Origin: an uncultured Eubacterium sp. | GTDB lineage: Bacteria; Bacillota_A; Clostridia; Lachnospirales; Lachnospiraceae | NCBI GenBank assembly: GCA_947653505.1 | Contig: CANTHI010000131.1 | Location: forward strand, 1-8,683 | Length of the DNA: 8,683 bases | Direction of reading: 5' to 3' | Part shown: piece by piece, positions 6,154 to 8,683 of the stretch | Position numbering within the stretch: the stretch's first letter is position 1 | Layout: each line of letters starts with the position of its first letter | Position numbers and translations under genes: made by a program | The notes under the pieces: model-generated | Database searches by the model: none | What the model saw: the letters and a program-made list of their open reading frames with translations, nothing else | What the model was told of the DNA's origin: nothing

Positions 6154-8460
6154 TTAATCTGTATTGATCTGAAGCTCCATATTCTCAGAAACTCCCGCAA
6201 AGTTAATCTCTATGTTATAAGTGGTATCGTTGCAGTCACCCTTTTCTATGCCATCGCCTTCGCGCAAAATCGAATTGGCATAATTGGGAGAAAGCTGCCA
6301 CTCTTTTACCTTTCCACCGGATTCAAAGATCCGGTCGATCCTGTCTTTTTTATAATCACTCGTCATGGCGCCGATCATCCGGTACAGATAGGTACGTGTC
6401 GTTTCTCTGAAAATACTCTCAAACCCGCCATTTTTACTCTCATTCATGCAGCGGGATTTATATACGGTAATCAGATTGATCGAATTGCCATTGAGCTGGT
6501 TTTTATCAGATGAAAATACAAAGCCATATTTATGTTCATTGATGACACTTTTTGTCTCAGCCGTATATCCCGCAATTTCTTTTGGCATCGTCGTCGTTAC
6601 AGTCAGCGCATTATCTCCGGCTTCAATATCAAACCGGACGCCCGGATATTCCTTTTTTACTTTTCCGGCAAACTTTGATGACAGAAAATTCGGACACTGG
6701 TAAGCCGCCACAATCCCTGCCGCCACATATGCAGCGCCGATGTAAACACCATAGATCCAGAACTTCATAAAATCATCCCTGTCTTTGGAAAACTCCAGTC
6801 TGCCATCTTCATGGCGGATCGCTTTGGAACCAAGTACCACACGCGATTTATTGCTTGGAATGACTGTAAAATTCGGCAGACACGGAATCGCGTATCTGCT
6901 GTAATCCGCATTTTCCAGATCCTGTGTATTTTCCATATACTGATCCATACCATGCGTCGCCAGTTTGAGAAAAGTCGTATCTTCGCTGGCCTCAAACGAG
7001 AAAAATACCTGTATCCGGTAATCCTTAATCGCATCCAGCAAAAACTGCAGATCCGATACCGGTGTTGGCACAAGGGTAACTCCCGTGTCGAGATCTCCGG
7101 TATAACCGAACTGACGCATCGTATCTTCATCCAGATCCATTTCCCTGTCCTCCGAATATTCTATATTCGGAACAATCCCAAACCAGATCGTATTGCTGTA
7201 ATCTGACTTGTTATTCACTGTCTCCAGATACTTTTTCAGATTTTCCAGATTTTTTTCTTCCAGAATCTCATCCATACTGGCATTGACAATCAGCATGGAT
7301 GGGCGCATCATCGGCGATTTCGGCTGATACTGGTCAAAAAACGCCTTCACACTTAAGATCTTTTCGATTAACAGCTTGGCCGTACGGATAAATGCTTTCT
7401 GCCAGCTCGTATTAATCGCCGAATATTTGTTGTAAAGCTCTACTTTATCATTGATATCCATCGCAATCAGCTTGTCCGGCATCTTATCAGTAAACGCCGC
7501 CACAATCAGCTCTCTGGACAGGGAAGACGCAGCCGTCTCCTCATCGTACTCCTGTCCGACCGAAGCATAAAGCTCACGCATTGTTTCATTGTACTGATCT
7601 TCAATCACAGAAATGGACAGATCCTTATAGCTGATCTTTTCCTTCTTCGGCGCACCCGAAGCCGTTGCCAGCTCTGCCTTTCCAGACTTTGCAAGCGCAG
7701 TGCTTTCTTCTTTGCTTCCTTCCCTGCTTCCTTTATCCGTCAGCAGTCCGGCCGGATGATCCGATACCTGCAGCGCGACAATCTCCGCTTTTTCATTAAA
7801 TACCGGAAGCGCCGGATGGAACTCTGTAATCCCTTTTTCAGATGCCCGCACCGCTGTATCCAGATTATCCTTAATCATTCCCAGCATCAGCGTCAGCTGC
7901 GATGCCGTCTCATTATAATATTTCTTTGTACGGTCCAGTCTGGACTTTAACTTTAACACGGCATCCTGCTTGGCTGGCGAATCACTCTCAAACTCCGCGT
8001 TTTTATTTTCCAGATAGGAAATATCTTTTTTCAGCTTTTTAATCTCTTTAAGTGTCCTGTGAGGCGCCAGCATTTCTGTTACTTTTTCATAATTAAACGC
8101 GGCATTGGTTGCGCCGGACGCCTTTTTGCTGTCCATAATGGAAATAAACATTTTTAAAAATGTATTGCTCCGGTCAATCACTATTTTTTTCACCAGCGGA
8201 TCCGGAATACCGGCAGGCTTTGTCAGTTCATAAACCATCCCCCGCTCCTGATCAAAATAACTGTAAATCGTCGGCTGGAACTTTTTTAAAAAATCATCAA
8301 AATTTTTTACAAGAAGAGCATCGTTAATCTCAGCAACCTTCTCATCCGTAAGACTTCTTGAATTTTCGTCTACATCCGACATAATATTGAACATATTAAA
8401 CACTTCCGGATTTACCACATCAAACAGAATCGTCCGGTTTGTCTGTTCTATAATTTCCAT
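6154..8460 (-). CDS. Contractile-sheath-like protein (768 aa) of a phage-tail/T6SS-like injection system
   Basis: Probable sheath subunit: it would polymerise around the inner tube and contract to drive it through a membrane. Sheath-like character is in the C-terminal half. Residues about 525-600 hold a conserved-looking segment (SRVVLG at 539-544, FWIYGVYIGAAYVAAGIVAAYQ around 567-588). Residues 655-768 resemble the sheath C-terminal domain, with an INLITVYKSR strand at 661-670, an arginine-rich helix (FRETTRTYLYRMIG) and a final beta strand at 748-766. The N-terminal 230 residues are extra: a helical domain with a predicted coiled coil (about 136-200), then a Lys/Ser/Ala-rich linker (about 240-275). 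At 768 aa it is longer than many phage sheaths and than TssC. An in-frame ATG 18 codons upstream exists, but GGAGG at 8467-8471 lies 6 nt before the ATG at 8460, so I chose that start. It is first in the operon, directly before a tube-like gene, which is the classic sheath-tube order. The family call rests on pattern and context, not a search. Confidence 0.72.
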   Translation of the reverse strand: MEIIEQTNRTILFDVVNPEVFNMFNIMSDVDENSRSLTDEKVAEINDALLVKNFDDFLKKFQPTIYSYFDQERGMVYELTKPAGIPDPLVKKIVIDRSNTFLKMFISIMDSKKASGATNAAFNYEKVTEMLAPHRTLKEIKKLKKDISYLENKNAEFESDSPAKQDAVLKLKSRLDRTKKYYNETASQLTLMLGMIKDNLDTAVRASEKGITEFHPALPVFNEKAEIVALQVSDHPAGLLTDKGSREGSKEESTALAKSGKAELATASGAPKKEKISYKDLSISVIEDQYNETMRELYASVGQEYDEETAASSLSRELIVAAFTDKMPDKLIAMDINDKVELYNKYSAINTSWQKAFIRTAKLLIEKILSVKAFFDQYQPKSPMMRPSMLIVNASMDEILEEKNLENLKKYLETVNNKSDYSNTIWFGIVPNIEYSEDREMDLDEDTMRQFGYTGDLDTGVTLVPTPVSDLQFLLDAIKDYRIQVFFSFEASEDTTFLKLATHGMDQYMENTQDLENADYSRYAIPCLPNFTVIPSNKSRVVLGSKAIRHEDGRLEFSKDRDDFMKFWIYGVYIGAAYVAAGIVAAYQCPNFLSSKFAGKVKKEYPGVRFDIEAGDNALTVTTTMPKEIAGYTAETKSVINEHKYGFVFSSDKNQLNGNSINLITVYKSRCMNESKNGGFESIFRETTRTYLYRMIGAMTSDYKKDRIDRIFESGGKVKEWQLSPNYANSILREGDGIEKGDCNDTTYNIEINFAGVSENMELQINTD

Positions 8461-8466
8461 AAAAGT

Positions 8467-8471
8467 CCTCC
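8467..8471 (-). promoter_or_regulatory. Ribosome binding site that fixes the sheath start
   Basis: GGAGG on the minus strand is 6 nt before the ATG at 8460. It falls inside the longer open frame that begins at 8514 (an ATG without a good site), so it decides for the 768-residue form. Confidence 0.85.
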
Positions 8472-8545
8472 ATTGTACATTAAAAACTGAGTGCAAATCA
8501 TTTTCATGATTCACATACAGTTCTCCAGAAACTATCAGATCCTAC

Positions 8546-8584
8546 TATTAATATAAAAATACCAACTTTATATTAATATAAAAA
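8546..8584. promoter_or_regulatory. Direct repeat and palindrome overlapping the candidate -10, possible operator
   Basis: TATTAATATAAAAA occurs twice on the plus strand, at 8546-8559 and 8571-8584, 25 bp apart. The second copy lies within the perfect 16-bp palindrome TTTATATTAATATAAA (8567-8582), which covers the candidate -10 box. The first copy would lie just downstream of transcription start. A dimeric repressor or activator binding both sites is a reasonable reading, though AT-rich DNA makes such patterns less surprising. Confidence 0.4.
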
Positions 8585-8598
8585 ACTATTTTTGTCTA
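8570..8598 (-). promoter_or_regulatory. Candidate sigma-A-type promoter for the operon
   Basis: On the minus strand, TAGACA (8598-8593) is followed after 17 bp by TAATAT (8575-8570). Compared with TTGACA and TATAAT these have one and two mismatches, with ideal spacing. It would give a leader of roughly 100 nt before the sheath ATG at 8460. The surrounding DNA is extremely AT-rich, so chance matches are easy; TTGATC-16-TATAAA nearer 8650-8623 is a second candidate. No gene was found in 8461-8683. Confidence 0.45.
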
Positions 8599-8683
8599 CA
8601 CTTTTCTACATACTTCATACATTTTTATACTATTTCGGTAAATATGATCAAAAATAGTCCAATTATTTTTATAGTAACTATAC

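Noticed and set aside
8496..8511. Small hairpin AATCAT-TTTC-ATGATT in the sheath gene's leader
   Set aside because: Six A/T-rich pairs in an AT-rich leader are easily due to chance, and it does not cover the ribosome binding site.
8461..8514. Upstream ATG giving a 786-residue sheath protein
   Set aside because: There is no good ribosome binding site for it, while GGAGG sits just before ATG 8460.
1..8683. Ordinary myophage prophage tail region
   Set aside because: There are no capsid, terminase, tape-measure, integrase or lysis genes, and the FHA/PP2C/membrane module is unlike a phage tail operon. A domesticated phage-tail origin remains possible.

Overview
The window looks like a chromosomal segment of a low-to-moderate GC Gram-positive anaerobe of the Bacillota, most plausibly a gut Clostridium/Lachnospiraceae-type organism. 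The clues are strong AGGAGG-type ribosome binding sites, AT-rich intergenic DNA, lysine/glutamate-rich proteins and membrane topologies suited to one membrane. The taxonomic call is an inference from style and gene content, since no RNA gene or housekeeping marker is present.

All convincing genes lie on the minus strand and read right to left as one apparent operon. A promoter region (about 8546-8683) precedes a large contractile-sheath-like protein (6154-8460) and a small Hcp/tail-tube-like protein (5692-6087). A hairpin (5620-5650) then separates this structural pair from a tightly packed signalling and membrane module. That module holds a two-helix membrane protein with an FHA-like domain (5003-5599), a zinc-ribbon plus FHA protein (4489-5022), a small PP2C-like protein (3878-4486), and a 660-residue protein made of a PP2C-like domain, one membrane helix and TPR-like repeats (1899-3881). 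These four genes overlap or nearly touch, which suggests translational coupling.

After the PP2C/TPR gene comes a 370-bp non-coding stretch (1526-1898). It is filled with a purine-rich (on the transcript) array with an 11-nt base period and a 62-nt higher-order period, ending at the ribosome binding region of the next gene. That gene encodes a 404-residue protein I do not recognise (311-1525). It is followed by the first 69 codons of another unrecognised gene (1-209), which runs out of the window.

Taken together this is best read as part of a contractile injection system (CIS, phage-tail/type VI-like) of a Gram-positive bacterium, with a signalling module reminiscent of the threonine-phosphorylation (FHA, PP2C, kinase) control of Proteobacterial type VI secretion. 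The striking twist is that both PP2C-like domains have lost most or all catalytic metal-binding residues, and one of the two FHA-like domains has lost its phosphothreonine-binding residues. The module may therefore be a scaffold or sensor and not an active phosphatase switch. No kinase, baseplate spike, ATPase or effector is recognisable inside the window.
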